A DNA stretch of 35,827 nt. Source: REEB509 sp049314555 (GTDB lineage Bacteria; Pseudomonadota; Alphaproteobacteria; Caulobacterales; Aquidulcibacteraceae). Positions within the stretch are counted from its first letter, which is position 1; each line of letters begins with the position of its first letter. The DNA lies in contig JBMOEW010000031.1 of the NCBI GenBank assembly GCA_049314555.1, forward strand, positions 1-35,827. The letters run 5' to 3'. The position numbers and the translations under genes were made by a program. The notes under the pieces were generated by a model, which searched no databases, had not been told where the DNA came from, and saw only the letters and a list, made by a program, of their open reading frames with translations. Below are positions 1-9,013 of the stretch, piece after piece.

Positions 1-2052
1 CTAGCGGTTCATCCGAATACCGACAGTAAGACTGCGGGGGGCTCCGGGGAAATAGCGGTCGTTGCCAAAGGCGAAATCAGCGCGATCGGCATAGTTCGTA
101 TTCGTCAGGTTTCGGACAGTCGCATAGACCTGGACATCGCTTGCAATCTGGGTGGCGGCGCGCAACGTGAACAGGTCGTGCCCTTCATATACGCGGGTAT
201 TGCCGGCATCGGTGAAGTAGCGGCCGGTGTGGCCCCATTCTAAGTCGAGTGTGGCGTGTTCGGTCGCTTGCCAGCGGGCGCGGGCATTGCCAGTCCAGCG
301 GGGGGCGGTGTCGATATCTGCGCCGGAGCGAATCCCGTCTGGCGCGCTGTTGAAGCGATACGTGTGGCGCGCGTAGCTTAGCCAACCACTCACCATCAAG
401 CTTTGCGAGATCTGCGCGCTGCCAGTGACCTCCACACCTTTATGGCGCGAGCGCCCGCCGGTGACGGTAAATCCGTCAGCGCCGCGAAACGCGGTATCTT
501 GTTTGTCCATCGCGAAAACGACGACTTCGCCCTGCCAGTTTTGTGCGCCGGGCCGCCAGCCCAATTCGATGGAGTCTAAGGTCTCTATGCCTTGTTCGCC
601 CGGACGTTGACGGGTTTGCAGGGCATAAAGATCGGTGATCTGTGGGGGGCGTGCGCCGCGCGCAAGATTGACCCACAGGGCTCCAAAGGGACTTGCATAG
701 GACACAGCAAGGCGCGGCGCTAAAGCCTCGAAACGGTCGCCGCGATCGGCGGGCCTACGGAACCGACCAACATCGCCGTTGGGGGCGCGATTGTCGTACT
801 CGTACTGCACGACCTCGCCGCGAACACCAGCTGTCAGGACGATATCTTCGGCGAGGCCCCATTGCAGTTGGGCGTAAGAACCGGCTGCCAACATGTCGAC
901 GGCGAAGTCATAGTGGGTGCCTTGGGTAAAGGTGCCGGTGGTGGGGCGGGATTGAAACTCGACCAGCTCGGCGCGGGTCTGGTCTATGTCGGCACCAATG
1001 GTGAGGGCCGCACTTGGTGAAAGAGCAAGGGACGCTGACGTCAGCAAACCGCCGCCAGTTTGACGGGTGCGTTCTTGGGCGCGGGAGGGAAAGAAAAACA
1101 AGTTCAGGTCTGTGTCGATCCAACGGGCGTAGGGCGTGAGCGCCACCTGCCAAGCGCCGGGACTTGCCTCCAGACGAATGCTGGCGCGCGCGAGGCGTGT
1201 GTCGCGGTAGGCCTCGGGGGCTGGATTGGACCGCGCGAGGGCGCTGTTGGCATACGCGCGGGCTCCTTCAATGAAGCCAGCGCTTTCCTGGTTGAGGTTT
1301 TGTGCGCTCAAGTGCGCCGTTGCGCCCCAGCCCGCGAGGTTGCCACGCCAGCCAAACGCCAGGTCTGCTCGTGACAAGCCAGATTGCGCGCGCCATCCGC
1401 TATCGACCTCAGTCGCGAGCCCCAGAACCCAGCTATTGGCTGGGCCGGTTTGATCGTTCGGCAGGCCTGTTGTGGAGGACGGGCCAAGCGATGTCGACGT
1501 TGCTGCGCCAAGCAGAATGGACGCGCTAGACCGCCCAAGGTCGCTGACGTCAAGATTCCCCCTACGCCAATGGCCTGTGTTGTTGTTTGAGCCGTCGCTG
1601 AAGGCTGGTGTCTCTACGTTGATCAAACCATGGACGGCGTTTGATCCATAGATCGAAGAGCCCGGTCCGCGCACCAGTGTGATGCGTTCGGCAAAATCCA
1701 AACTCGCTTCCCAAATCTGGTTGACATTGGCCGCACCGGGAGCGCGCACGGGCACCCCGTTTTCCAGAACAAGGAAGGACCCTGCGCTTTGCCCGCCCGT
1801 TAACACAGGAGACCGGATGGCCAGAAGGTTCTCGACGCCATTATTTCGTTGAATGGAAACCCCGGGCAATGTGTTGAGGGCATCGCTGGCGACTTGTGGC
1901 GTTAGCACTGCGATTTCAGTGGCGGTTAACACCGAAATGCTTGCCGGGCCGGCGCGCGCCAGGCTTTCGCGATCCGCCGTTACCACAATGTCTTGCGCCA
2001 TGGCTGGACTTGCCAACGCCACGACCACAGCAACCGGGACATATACACGCAT
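1..2052 (-). CDS. TonB-dependent outer-membrane receptor
   Basis: This is an outer-membrane active transporter that would take up a bulky substrate using TonB/ExbBD energy. A signal peptide ending in SPAMAQ is followed by a TonB-box-like DIVVTA. The plug domain covers roughly residues 20-150 and contains LPGVSIQRN and the typical VRGPGSSIYG stretch. The rest is a long beta-barrel region rich in alternating aromatic and polar residues, with YADRADFAFGNDRYFPGAPR near the end. At 683 residues it has normal length. The stop codon is the first three bases of the window, so the gene is complete. I start at the ATG at 2052, which gives a compact signal peptide; a GTG three codons upstream (2061) is also open. 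The C-terminus is Arg rather than the usual aromatic residue. The substrate cannot be read from sequence; the siderophore, cobalamin and carbohydrate classes all fit. Confidence 0.9.
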   Translation of the reverse strand: MRVYVPVAVVVALASPAMAQDIVVTADRESLARAGPASISVLTATEIAVLTPQVASDALNTLPGVSIQRNNGVENLLAIRSPVLTGGQSAGSFLVLENGVPVRAPGAANVNQIWEASLDFAERITLVRGPGSSIYGSNAVHGLINVETPAFSDGSNNNTGHWRRGNLDVSDLGRSSASILLGAATSTSLGPSSTTGLPNDQTGPANSWVLGLATEVDSGWRAQSGLSRADLAFGWRGNLAGWGATAHLSAQNLNQESAGFIEGARAYANSALARSNPAPEAYRDTRLARASIRLEASPGAWQVALTPYARWIDTDLNLFFFPSRAQERTRQTGGGLLTSASLALSPSAALTIGADIDQTRAELVEFQSRPTTGTFTQGTHYDFAVDMLAAGSYAQLQWGLAEDIVLTAGVRGEVVQYEYDNRAPNGDVGRFRRPADRGDRFEALAPRLAVSYASPFGALWVNLARGARPPQITDLYALQTRQRPGEQGIETLDSIELGWRPGAQNWQGEVVVFAMDKQDTAFRGADGFTVTGGRSRHKGVEVTGSAQISQSLMVSGWLSYARHTYRFNSAPDGIRSGADIDTAPRWTGNARARWQATEHATLDLEWGHTGRYFTDAGNTRVYEGHDLFTLRAATQIASDVQVYATVRNLTNTNYADRADFAFGNDRYFPGAPRSLTVGIRMNR

Positions 2053-2108
2053 TGGCAGCACTTCAGCCTGCTAGGTTCTGACCAGGATCGAACGGCTTTT
2101 CGGTTCGC

Positions 2109-2651
2109 CTAATGCAAGTCCACCCATCGCAGCATGCCATCGGCGCTGAATTCGGCACAAACGGCGTGATCAGCGAACAGGCCCGCTGTTTCTTGAAAAT
2201 CCAGGGCGAAGCCTTCAGCGTTTTCGTGCAACGACACACCGACGATGAGGAGATTTGCAGCAAGGCTATCTGCGGTCGGTTGCGTTTTCTCGGCGCTGTT
2301 TGCCCAGGCTTTAGCCGTGTCCAGAATGCCCGTGGCCACTTTGCGTTGCCAAGTTGGCAATTGCGCCAAGACGCTGCTGATGGATTGGCGGATGTCATCT
2401 CCGATTTGCGGGACGATTTCTTCCGCATTGCTCGATAGCAACCCAACCTCCAAAACCCTGCCGTCTGGCGTTGACACCTGCCCATGCCATTCGTCGATTT
2501 CGATGCGATGGGGCGTGGGGTCGTTTGGGTATACCGCATAGGTGGTCAATCGCACCAAGCTCATGACGCCAAAGATGGGATCATGGGCTTGGCGCAACAC
2601 AACACGTGTGACTTCAGGGCGTTGGACTTCGGGCGCTTGAGGGTGTGTCAC
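2109..2651 (-). CDS. hypothetical protein, DUF2262-like
   Basis: This is a soluble protein of about 180 residues with no signal peptide or membrane segment. Its central and C-terminal part follows the pattern I associate with DUF2262: a W-x-G-x-V strand (WHGQV), a helical stretch around a W, then a strand before a GLFADH-type motif and a final DGxLRWVDLH. That assignment is from memory of the family pattern and is tentative. The frame runs back to a TTG at 2666 inside the end of the thiolase gene. A GTG at 2651 sits just after the thiolase stop, and an ATG at 2564 is the next candidate. None has a clear ribosome binding site, so the start is open. It lies directly downstream of the thiolase gene and is probably translated from the same message. 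Function is unknown. Confidence 0.6.
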   Translation of the reverse strand: MTHPQAPEVQRPEVTRVVLRQAHDPIFGVMSLVRLTTYAVYPNDPTPHRIEIDEWHGQVSTPDGRVLEVGLLSSNAEEIVPQIGDDIRQSISSVLAQLPTWQRKVATGILDTAKAWANSAEKTQPTADSLAANLLIVGVSLHENAEGFALDFQETAGLFADHAVCAEFSADGMLRWVDLH

Positions 2652-2652
2652 T

Positions 2653-3855
2653 TCACAAAATCTCAAACAGGCCGGCCGCGCCCATGCCCCCGCCGACGCA
2701 CATGGTCACAACGGCGTACTTGGCCTTTTGTCCCTTGGCCTTGCGACGTTGGCCTTCCTGCAACACGTGACCGGTGAGTCGCGCGCCCGTCATGCCGTAA
2801 GGGTGACCGATCGCGATGGAACCGCCATTGACGTTGTATTTTTCGGGATCAATCCCGAGTTTGTCGCGGCTATAGAGGCACTGAGACGCAAAAGCTTCGT
2901 TTAGTTCCCAAAGGTCGATGTCATCGACTGTCAAGCCGTGACGCTGCAGCAGGCGGGGGACGGCGAACACCGGGCCGATGCCCATTTCTTCTGGCGCACA
3001 TCCGGCAACGGCAAAGCCCTTAAACAAGCCCAGTGGGGAAAGGCCGCGGCGTTCGGCTTCTTTTTCTTCCATCACGACCACAGCGGCAGCGCCGTCCGAC
3101 AGCTGCGAGGCGTTGCCGGCCGTGATGAACTTGCCGGGGCCACGAACCGGTTGGAGCCCAGCCAACCCTTCCAGAGTGGTATCTGCCCGGTTGCACTCAT
3201 CGCGGTCTACGACCACATCGACGATCGTTTCGGTTCCGGAAGCTTTGTCGAGCTTTTTCATTTTTGTTGGCATCGGGACGATCTCGTCGTTGAAGATGCC
3301 GGAGGCTTGAGCTGCGGCGATGCGTTGTTGAGAGCGCAGCGCATATTCGTCCTGGTACTCACGGCTTACGTTGTAGCGCTCCGCCACAATGTCGGCCGTG
3401 TCGATCATTGCCATCCAAAGATCTGGGCGGATCTTCATCAGCTTTTCGTCTGTGAAGTTAGACAGGTTCATGTGCCCGCCCATCTGAACGAGCGAGATGT
3501 TTTCCACACCCCCAGCGACCGCGACGGGTGCCCCCTCTTCCGTTACATACCGCGCCGCCATTGCGATTGCGTTCAGTCCGGACGAACAGAAACGATTGAT
3601 CGTCACGCCCGAGGTGGTGATTGGCAAACCTGCCCAGATCGCCGCGTTGCGGGCCACGTTGTGGCCAGTGGCTCCTTCGGGATTGCCACAACCAATGAAC
3701 ACATCTTCGACCGCTTCGGGTTCAATCTTGGCCCTGGCCACAGCATGCTGGATCGCATGGCCGGTCATGGCCGCGCCATGGGTCATGTTGAAACTGCCAC
3801 GAATAGATTTGGCTAGGCCCGTGCGGGCGTATGACACGATGACAGCGCGACCCAT
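2653..3855 (-). CDS. acetyl-CoA acetyltransferase / 3-ketoacyl-CoA thiolase
   Basis: This is a thiolase-superfamily enzyme. It either condenses two acetyl-CoA to acetoacetyl-CoA or cleaves 3-ketoacyl-CoA in beta-oxidation. The nucleophilic Cys is at about residue 90 in NRFCSSG. The general-base His is at about 351 in GGSIAIGHPYG, and the second catalytic Cys is at about 386 in CVGGGMG. Length (400 residues) is typical and all catalytic residues are present. The N-terminus, with IVSYARTGLAK, resembles the degradative (FadA/AtoB-like) group; whether the enzyme is biosynthetic or degradative is inferred only. It is transcribed in the same direction as the membrane-protein gene upstream, but 119 bp containing an inverted repeat separate them. 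The DUF2262-like gene downstream begins at or inside its last codons. Confidence 0.93.
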   Translation of the reverse strand: MGRAVIVSYARTGLAKSIRGSFNMTHGAAMTGHAIQHAVARAKIEPEAVEDVFIGCGNPEGATGHNVARNAAIWAGLPITTSGVTINRFCSSGLNAIAMAARYVTEEGAPVAVAGGVENISLVQMGGHMNLSNFTDEKLMKIRPDLWMAMIDTADIVAERYNVSREYQDEYALRSQQRIAAAQASGIFNDEIVPMPTKMKKLDKASGTETIVDVVVDRDECNRADTTLEGLAGLQPVRGPGKFITAGNASQLSDGAAAVVVMEEKEAERRGLSPLGLFKGFAVAGCAPEEMGIGPVFAVPRLLQRHGLTVDDIDLWELNEAFASQCLYSRDKLGIDPEKYNVNGGSIAIGHPYGMTGARLTGHVLQEGQRRKAKGQKAKYAVVTMCVGGGMGAAGLFEIL

Positions 3856-3904
3856 TTGGTCTCTCCAATGATTTCAGAAAACGGTAAGCGGATACACTTG
3901 TGGG

Positions 3905-3931
3905 GCGGGAGCTTAAGGGGCGGGCTCCCGC
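3905..3931 (-). terminator. inverted repeat between membrane-protein and thiolase genes
   Basis: Arms GCGGGAGC (3905-3912) and GCTCCCGC (3924-3931) pair perfectly over 8 bp with an 11-nt loop. The hairpin lies 44 bases downstream of the membrane-protein stop codon on the minus strand and ahead of the thiolase gene. There is no clear T-run after it, so it may be a transcript-end or processing hairpin rather than a strong intrinsic terminator. Confidence 0.4.
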
Positions 3932-3974
3932 TTAGGAAGAGGCTTGCGGCGTTCTTTGAAGCTTCCAGCCCCAC

Positions 3975-5147
3975 TCAATCGACGCTTGGATCGTAGGGGC
4001 CGCCGTGGGGATTAACGCCGGCACCGGCATCGGCGGTGTGCGCCAAGCCAGCACTGCCGGTGGCAACCCCTGGGGCTTGGGCGGCCGGCGTGGCGGGAAC
4101 CTGCGACACGCCGGGGTTGCCGCCCAGAAGTTCGGTGCCGCGACGGTGGATCCACTTGGCGATATCATCCGCCATGATGCCTGCCACAATGCCGATCAAG
4201 CTGACGGTGAATGGGTTCATGGCGCTGGCCATATCGCCAGAGGAGCCACCCGGCACAAACGCCAAGCCCGCAATGGAGGCGTTCGCCACAATGTAGAAGG
4301 CAAGCGCTGTGACCATTCCGAAAATGGAGCGCACCGCGATTTCAGCAAAGGTGACTGGCGTGGGCCTGCTCATATAAGCCGGAAAAAGATACAGAATGGC
4401 CCCGAGCAACCCCATTAGCAAAACCAGAATTGTCGACAAAAACGTGGGGTGACCTTGGACAAGGGCGGCTCCAATACCGAGCGGACTTGAGGCCATCAGC
4501 GAAAGCGCTTCGTTCTTGATGCGGTCGTATTGCTCGTAATTGTCAACTACGCCTTGCTTGATCGCAAAGATTTGGGTGTCAGCACCGGCGACCTGACCGC
4601 CCAATAGGCTTTGGCGGGTCACGAGTTCTCGACGCTGGTCTTCAGCCTGGTCAACAAGGTCCAAGGCGGCGTTAAGCTGTGCGGTTGCACCGCGGGCGCT
4701 CTCAACCGCCGCAATATCGGCTTGCGGCAATCGCGCAGCGGCCAGCGCATTGACGCGGTCAACAAGGGCATCGTCGTCCAAGGCCGAAACGGCCTGGGCT
4801 GTTGCTATTTGATTGCGGGCTTCTATCGCCGCGACGGTTGAGGCGATGGCGGTTCGATGTTCAACGGCCTCGTTGCGCGCGGCCTCGGCTTTTGCGTCAA
4901 GCTCGCGCAGCTGCTGGTCGATTTGCGCCAGTTCGGCACGGGGAATTGCCACTCCCTGGCGGACCTGTTCGATGCTTTGTTCCGCTTCCTTAAGGCGATC
5001 GACGGAAACGATCCCCTGCGAAGCCGGTGCGATCGAGGCCAGATTGAACTGAAACGACCGCGCGCTGAACAGGATTGAATTCACCAATAGGACCGTGACC
5101 ATCAAGAAGGCCAGACCCAATCCCACCATCCATTTGTGGAACGACAT
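3975..5147 (-). CDS. coiled-coil membrane protein of unknown function
   Basis: This is a 390-residue integral membrane protein that I do not recognise. One transmembrane helix lies near residues 6-26 (WMVGLGLAFLMVTVLLV). A long periplasmic or cytoplasmic coiled coil rich in A, E, Q and R spans roughly residues 45-215. Three hydrophobic helices follow in the C-terminal half (around STILVLLMGLLGAILYLF, IFGMVTALAFYIVANASIAG and TVSLIGIVAGIMADDI). The tail is disordered and rich in P, A and G. The ATG at 5147 is chosen because GGGGAG lies about 13 bases upstream and the helix follows at once; the frame stays open to 5246 without sensible protein sequence. Layout suggests a scaffold or envelope-spanning protein, but nothing in the neighbours supports a specific role. 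Confidence 0.75.
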   Translation of the reverse strand: MSFHKWMVGLGLAFLMVTVLLVNSILFSARSFQFNLASIAPASQGIVSVDRLKEAEQSIEQVRQGVAIPRAELAQIDQQLRELDAKAEAARNEAVEHRTAIASTVAAIEARNQIATAQAVSALDDDALVDRVNALAAARLPQADIAAVESARGATAQLNAALDLVDQAEDQRRELVTRQSLLGGQVAGADTQIFAIKQGVVDNYEQYDRIKNEALSLMASSPLGIGAALVQGHPTFLSTILVLLMGLLGAILYLFPAYMSRPTPVTFAEIAVRSIFGMVTALAFYIVANASIAGLAFVPGGSSGDMASAMNPFTVSLIGIVAGIMADDIAKWIHRRGTELLGGNPGVSQVPATPAAQAPGVATGSAGLAHTADAGAGVNPHGGPYDPSVD

Positions 5148-5276
5148 CGCCCATGCTCCCCATCTGAACCGGACACTTCTGTCGCGGCCGCTGACCTTGC
5201 ACACACGCGCAGATGCGGTCCCCAGGGCCCCGCCACGCATGTCCAATACTATTTACAACAGATGTGAGCCGAACGC

Positions 5277-5918
5277 TTAGGCTTTTTTGCGCGACGCGAT
5301 GTGGTTGGCGTGCTCAACGCGGGCCCCATCGAATATGAGATCGATTTGGCTATTCATATACTGAACAGTTTCTGGCTGCGTCCAACCTCGAAACCAAGCA
5401 TGACGGAAATTTCGCAAGTATACGCCAAGCAAAATATCCCCAAGCAGCTCCAAATCAACATCGGACCGAAGGCTGCCCTCGTCGCGCGCTTCGAGTAGAA
5501 GCTCCCGCATGAAGTTGAATGGCTTGACCATTGACTTTCTATTGCTGTTTTCAAAGGCAACAGACCATGTCCACGACGCGCCGATCTGCTCCACCACCAG
5601 CAGCAACCTTTTGAACTCATAGGCATAAGCGGCAGCAATAGCGCTCTTTAGGCGAGTGCGCGCGTCGCCCTTCGCCTCTTCGCGCGCCTTCGCGATTTCA
5701 AGGACCAACTCTTCTTGGCTTTCCATCACGATCGTCGAGAGAATGTGTTCTTTGGACTCGAACGTTGTGAAGACGCTTCCCGTGGAGACTTCGGCCTTTG
5801 TGGCGATGTCACGGATGGTGGCGGACGCGTAGCCCTTTTCGGCGAACAACTCGCGTGCAGCGTCCATCACGCGTTGGCGTGTGTTCTGCTTCATTTGCTC
5901 GCGACGAGTTGCTGGCAT
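5277..5918 (-). CDS. TetR/AcrR-family transcriptional regulator
   Basis: This is a one-component DNA-binding repressor of about 213 residues. The N-terminal HTH domain (about residues 10-57) shows the classic pattern: ARELFAEKGYASATIRDIA, then KAEVSTGSVFTTFESKEHIL, in which the TTF segment precedes the ligand domain. The rest is an all-helical ligand-binding and dimerisation domain with no homology that I can name. The ATG at 5918 (MPATRREQ) is preferred; the frame extends to 5951. A TTGACG hexamer 28-33 bp upstream with a weak GGTATC element would place transcription close to the ATG, so the message may be leaderless. It lies downstream of the second TonB receptor on the same strand, across about 350 bp. 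It could control itself, the receptor and the divergent oxygenase; that is inference. Confidence 0.9.
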   Translation of the reverse strand: MPATRREQMKQNTRQRVMDAARELFAEKGYASATIRDIATKAEVSTGSVFTTFESKEHILSTIVMESQEELVLEIAKAREEAKGDARTRLKSAIAAAYAYEFKRLLLVVEQIGASWTWSVAFENSNRKSMVKPFNFMRELLLEARDEGSLRSDVDLELLGDILLGVYLRNFRHAWFRGWTQPETVQYMNSQIDLIFDGARVEHANHIASRKKA

Positions 5919-6265
5919 GCGGGGATACCTAAGCTTGGCGAGGACCGTCAATTCTGCGTTGGCTAAGCTTTCATCGCGCGTGTGTAAAGCTTGGGAACCA
6001 GTGCGATGGTTAAGGCCAATTTGGCGCTGCCCTTTACCGAGAACTGCCTGCGCCCTTCTCCCACCGGGGAGCGTGCTTGGGGGTGAAATTTCGAATACGA
6101 TCTGTTTGAGTTTAGCGCCTGGTCTTGGTCACTACGCGGAGAAGCCCACGCTGCATGCAGCGTGGGCTAGGCTCGGCTCGCTTGATCCGGGACAGGACGA
6201 TACCTAGCCTTGAAAAACACCGCGTGAGCGCGAGTGGCTCTGCGCGCGGCCCCCCACCCAAGGGG
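5919..6265. other. intergenic region upstream of the tetR gene
   Basis: This 347-bp gap between the TetR start and the end of the second TonB receptor holds no convincing gene. It contains three copies of a TAAGCTT/AAAGCTTGG-type element (5930-5938, 5964-5970, 5986-5994) within 65 bp of the TetR start, which could be repressor sites. It also contains a perfect 26-bp palindrome at 6143-6168, listed separately. Confidence 0.6.
6143..6168. repeat. perfect 26-bp palindrome
   Basis: Two 13-base arms (AGCCCACGCTGCA and its exact complement) meet without any spacer. It lies 98 bp beyond the stop codon of the second TonB receptor gene and 225 bp before the TetR start. It could be a terminator-like hairpin for the receptor transcript, although no T-run follows on the minus strand. 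It could equally be a symmetric protein-binding site. Confidence 0.8.
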
Positions 6266-8618
6266 CTAGAAGTCTGTCGACAGTTCGATGCCGTATTTGC
6301 GGGTCTGGTTGGGCACGCCGAAATAGAACACGCCCGCATCCACTCTCGCTGCAATCCGTGCATCCTCCTCGGCAAAGGCGTCCTTTGCAAAGGCGGTGAT
6401 CCGGAAACCATTGCCGGCGAGCGTGCCGACGTAGGTTAGGTTGAAGTCTGTTTGCGGCAGGGCCTCGTTGATGTCGCGGCCGAGCCGATCGGGAACTCGC
6501 CCGCGGGATTGCCCACCCAAGAATAACTGCCCTGCAGCAGGATCATGTCGCCGTTCGAAAGCGGCCATGTGTAATCCGCCACGATCGACGCGTTGAAGTC
6601 TGGCACGTTTGCGAAGTTGCGCTGATTTGCGACGTCGCGACGGACGCCCGTGATGACGTCGCGCACGAAGAACTCGTCGTACTCTGCACTAAGCCAACCA
6701 AATGCACCGCGCATTCGGAAGTTTTCGGACGCCGCCCATTGGACCTCAAGTTCCACGCCCGAAATCGTGGCCGATGCGGCGTTCTCAACCACCGTTTCGG
6801 TGCCGGTCCCGGTTTGGGAGGGACGGATGATCTCGGCCTGTTGGTCTTGATAGCTTGCATAGAAGTATGTGGGGTTGAACCTCAGCCGACCGTTGAACAA
6901 ATCCGCCCGCAGGCCGATTTCGTAGCTGTCGACCGTTTCTGGATCATAAGGGCCTACTGCGGAAAGGCGCGTCGCGCGACCATTCCAACCGCCCGAGCGG
7001 AACCCGCGCGACCAGCCACCATAAACCAGAATGTCTTCACTGGGTTGCCAGTCCACGATCACACGACCGGTGAGAGCGTCCCAGCTTTCTGCCCCTTGGA
7101 AATTGAAGATGCCGCTGGGGTCTGGCGTGTTGGTGCCGGGGATGTTGCCCTGGAACCGGCTGTTCAGGCGAAAGTCTTTTTCTTCTTGGGTGTAGCGGGC
7201 ACCGACGGTGACTTCCCACGTGTCGGACAAGCCGATCACCGCTTCAGCATAGCCAGCCCAGCTGTTTCGTTCTTGGCCTGCTGTGTAAATCTGGCCAGGG
7301 GCCCCAAAGGCGAACGCCTGTGCGCGCACCGGAGACTGCGCCGCTTCCGGTGGGAGGGAGCCCGGTTCGATCGAATAGTCCGAGTTGAGATAATACACGC
7401 CGGTCACGACGCTGAAATTGTCATTCACGTCGAAGCCCAGCCGGACTTCCTGGCTCCATTGAGAGAATTCCTGAACGCGAACTGAGATCAGGATTGGAAC
7501 TGCGCCGCCGAAGAAGCCGGGCGAGCCCGTGTTTTCTTCATTGAGCAGTTCATCGGTGGAGCGCCATCCCGAGATCGCGGTTAGGGTTGCGCCATTTGCG
7601 AGCTCCCAATTGGCTTCGCCGGTGAACCCTGCCCCGTCGATGTAGCTGCGGAATGGGATTGGCGACCGATACTTGTCTACCCCTGCAGCTTCATATTCCG
7701 CATTCGAACGGAAACCGCACCCGGCCGTCGAGCCGAAAATGAAACCGCCCAAGTCGCAGAAAGTGAGAACCGGAGAGCCAGCTTCAGCACCCGGACGGGT
7801 GAAGTTGACGGGCGGCACAAACTGCGACCGGTCGGTGATTACATCGATCGTTGCCTGAGCGGTGAAGCCACCGGGCGCATGGTCGTAGCGGAGCGTGGCC
7901 CCGCCTGTGAAGACGTCGAGCCCTTGCTCTTGGTCGGACGGCCGCGCCAAGTTGGTGGCGAACAAGTCGTTTGAGCGATGGAAAGCAAAGATTTTTGCAG
8001 ACAGCTGATCATCCGCGAAGGACGGCGTGTTGAACACCATCTGATCGTCGCGCGCATTGTGATTGGCGAAACGCGCGCCAACACGCACACCAAACTCGCC
8101 TGTCGGATCGGAGCGGCGAACGTTGATCGCTCCCCCCACCGTGTTGCGCCCAGCCAGCGTGCCTTGCGGACCGCGCAGAATTTCGATGCTTTGCACGTCA
8201 AAGACATCAAAAGCCGCGCCGGTGCTTGTGGCGGAAAACACCCCGTCGACGGAAACGCCGACGGTTGGTTCAAAGGTTTTCTCAAGGTCAGCGAAGCCCA
8301 GACCCCGGATGGACGCACACAAAGCGTTGCCTGTGAAGTTCAGGTTCCCGGGCGACACGTTTGGGGTGTAACGCTGAAAGTCTGTCAGGGTGACCGGCAC
8401 TGCGGCCTCAATGAAAGACTCACTGAAAGCCGAGATCGCAAGGGGCACGTCCTGAATTTCTTCGGATCTTTGCCGCCCTGTCACGACGATATCGTCGTCA
8501 CTTGCAACCGTCGCGTTTTCCTGAGCGAGCGCTGGATTGACGCTCGACGCCAAGATCGAAGCCGAAAGCGCCACCCCGCCCAATAGCAGGCGGCTTCGCC
8601 GTTGGCGTCGTTATTCAT
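6266..8618 (-). pseudogene. TonB-dependent receptor with frame disruptions near both ends
   Basis: This is an outer-membrane receptor of the large sphingomonad/caulobacter type. It has DDDIVVTGRQRSEEIQDVP as TonB box and plug start, then VQSIEILRGPQGTLAGRNTVGGAINV in the plug, then a long barrel. The main frame is continuous from 8583 to about 6490. Near 6475-6495 it runs out into unrelated sequence, while the neighbouring frame continues with RDINEALPQTDFNLTYVG and ends in IELSTDF, the expected barrel end with a terminal Phe, at 6266. At the other end, an ATG at 8618 with a strong GGAGG site is one base out of frame with the signal peptide; the receptor frame upstream of 8583 reads RRSRLLLGG but meets a stop and has no start. 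Both lesions equal one missing base. They are either sequencing or assembly indels or real inactivation. Upstream of the tetR gene and divergent from the oxygenase gene. Confidence 0.85.
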
Positions 8619-9013
8619 AGCTTTCCTCCCGCGCCCCTCTATCGGGGCCTGTCCTGCAATCAGTCAGCGGTGACCGTCGCGACTTGGGTCAAGTGGTCGA
8701 CGACGTGCAAGAAAAGTCGATCGTGACTAAAAAGTTGGATCGGTGCGTGTGGCATGTGCGACAACCTTGTTCGAAGGACCTTCGATGGATCATTCGGAAA
8801 GGGAACATCTGTTGGCTGCGCCGCTTGTAAACGGGGTTAATGAAAGGGGCTGGAGCCCCTCGTATTTTAAGCAATGCTGCGTATTTTTGCTTGCGCTTTT
8901 GCAGACCATCATGACTTGTAGGATGGCGGTGGTCTGGGTCGAAGCGCGCCTCACTTGCTGGGCGAGGGCGCGCGTCCGCGCCTGGTTACAATCAAATACC
9001 GTAGGAGAGCGCT
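8619..9013. promoter_or_regulatory. divergent intergenic region, receptor/oxygenase
   Basis: This 395-bp region separates the receptor gene (minus) from the carotenoid-oxygenase gene (plus), so it must hold both promoters. I see no convincing coding sequence. An inverted repeat with arms CAGACCA (8902-8908) and TGGTCTG (8930-8936) lies about 80-110 bp before the oxygenase start. It is a candidate operator; no confident -35/-10 pair can be named. Confidence 0.5.

Noticed and set aside
2938..3816. A 292-residue plus-strand gene antisense to the thiolase
   Set aside because: Same GC-driven shadow; the thiolase has all catalytic residues.
6266..6568. A separate 100-residue minus-strand gene
   Set aside because: Its sequence is the missing C-terminal barrel of the neighbouring TonB receptor; it is the continuation after a frame change.
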